Origin: Sorangium aterium
GTDB taxonomy: Bacteria; Myxococcota_A; Polyangia; Polyangiales; Polyangiaceae
DNA: 64,000 bases
Assembly (NCBI RefSeq): GCF_028368935.1
Contig: NZ_JAQNDK010000001.1
Span: 1,302,001 to 1,366,000, forward strand
Direction: 5' to 3'
Positions 63,421-64,000 of the stretch are shown piece after piece. How positions within the stretch are numbered: position 1 is the stretch's first letter; each line of letters starts with the position of its first letter. Position numbers and translations under genes: made by a program. Under the pieces are notes generated by a model. That model ran no database searches. It was not told where the DNA came from and worked only from the letters and a program-made list of their open reading frames with translations.

Positions 63421-64000
63421 CGGCGGATCGGGACTCCTTCGTGGACGCGGAGCGCGCCGTCGCTGAGCACCGCGAGATCGTCGACCCCATCGCCGAGGAC
63501 GTCGCACGTCGCGATCGCGGAGCCGCCGGGGAGGCCATCGAGCTTGCGGAGCTCGCGCTGGCCGAGGTCATGGCAGTCCGCCGCGCCCTCGCTGCACACG
63601 TCGAGCGCGTAGGCCGCGCTGCGCGTCAGCACGACGAGCGACCTCCCCGCCCCCGCGTCCACACGGGCGAAGTCGGCGCTGGTGACCTCGCTCGCCAGGT
63701 CCTCGAGACCGGGGTCGGGCGCCTCGAGCTCGATCGGCGCCTCGATCGCGCCATCGCCCGTGTTCCAGAAGACGGCGAGCCGGCTCGCGGTGATCCTGCG
63801 GGTACCTGGCGCCAGCTCGTACGCGATGCCCACGACGTCCGCGTGCCCGTCGCCGTCCATGTCGCCGGCGCGGAGCCCCCCGTACAGCCTGTGAGGCGCG
63901 GGCGCGAAGGCCGCCTCCGGCGCCTCGAAGGCGCCGCTCGCGCTACGGCGCACGAGGGCGATCGCGCCGGCCAGGGCCGGCGTCCCCGCCCCCGCCGCCG
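63417..64000 (-). CDS. FG-GAP/VCBS-repeat protein, 5' end outside the window
   Basis: Open from the window end; at least 194 residues are visible. The repeat motif is DMDGDGHADVVGIAYE, with a second divergent copy CDVLGDGVDDLAVLSDGALRV near the end, both typical FG-GAP/VCBS beta-propeller blades with Ca2+-binding Asp/Gly loops. The protein is probably extracellular or surface-anchored, but its start and signal peptide are not in the window. The stop overlaps the TPR-PEGA start (ATGA), so the two genes are coupled. GTG at 63953 is internal. Confidence 0.76.
   Translation of the reverse strand, partial: AAGAGTPALAGAIALVRRSASGAFEAPEAAFAPAPHRLYGGLRAGDMDGDGHADVVGIAYELAPGTRRITASRLAVFWNTGDGAIEAPIELEAPDPGLEDLASEVTSADFARVDAGAGRSLVVLTRSAAYALDVCSEGAADCHDLGQRELRKLDGLPGGSAIATCDVLGDGVDDLAVLSDGALRVHEGVPIRR

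Overview
The window is high-GC bacterial DNA of a myxobacterial type, most likely the Sorangium/Polyangium group (Myxococcota, Polyangiales). The evidence is many lipoproteins with Ser- or Gly/Ala-rich linkers, a giant Cys-rich DUF4215-type repeat protein, PEGA/TPR proteins, several secreted hydrolases, and frequent GTG/TTG starts with 4-nt ATGA/GTGA overlaps. I see no rRNA, no convincing tRNA, no CRISPR array and no phage genes. The assignment rests on gene content only.

Region by region: 1-5.3 kb holds a truncated urea carboxylase gene coupled to an APC permease (urea or related nitrogen use). 5.3-8.9 kb encodes two exported proteases: an M11/M6-like zinc lipoprotein and an S8 subtilase. 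8.9-13.1 kb is a sulfonate-sulfur locus, with ssuD divergent from ssuA-ssuC-ssuB. 13.3-18.5 kb carries a BNR-type lipoprotein, a HEAT-like protein and a DUF6688 membrane protein. 18.4-20.0 kb is a REP-associated (IS200-like, HUH) transposase flanked by two inverted arrays of a CCCGACCC-type repeat. 20.1-23.0 kb has a zinc-metalloprotease-like lipoprotein and a CTP-synthase-C-terminal-like amidotransferase.

23.2-32.6 kb, all on the minus strand, is an orphan type VI secretion (T6SS) island: vgrG, DUF2169-pentapeptide fusion, second pentapeptide protein, DUF3540, DUF4150 (PAAR-like) and a Pro/Ala-rich protein with repeated LPFxP motifs. 32.9-42.7 kb contains an N-formylglutamate-amidohydrolase-like protein, a GIDE-like membrane protein, a PEBP lipoprotein, a PL3 pectate lyase, a glutamine-dependent asparagine synthetase and a modular secreted metallophosphatase. 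43.4-48.6 kb contains a cytochrome c/FTR1-like membrane protein whose permease half lacks recognisable iron-binding motifs, a lipoprotein, and a natural BluB-CobT fusion (lower-ligand steps of cobalamin synthesis).

The most unusual locus is 48.8-54.1 kb on the minus strand. It starts with a good sigma70-type promoter and a 76-aa peptide gene with a strong RBS. The peptide ends in seven pentapeptides (AGCIS or EGCIS) separated by dibasic RK/KK pairs. A long hairpin follows, then an adenylate-forming (PaaK/ANL-like) enzyme, a small WH...HH-motif protein and an MFS exporter joined by 4-nt overlaps, and then a flavin monooxygenase. I read this as a candidate undescribed multi-core RiPP-like pathway; the product and chemistry are inference. 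54.3-64 kb holds an SDR, the 2128-aa Cys-rich fibro-slime protein, and a PEGA protein coupled to a truncated FG-GAP protein.
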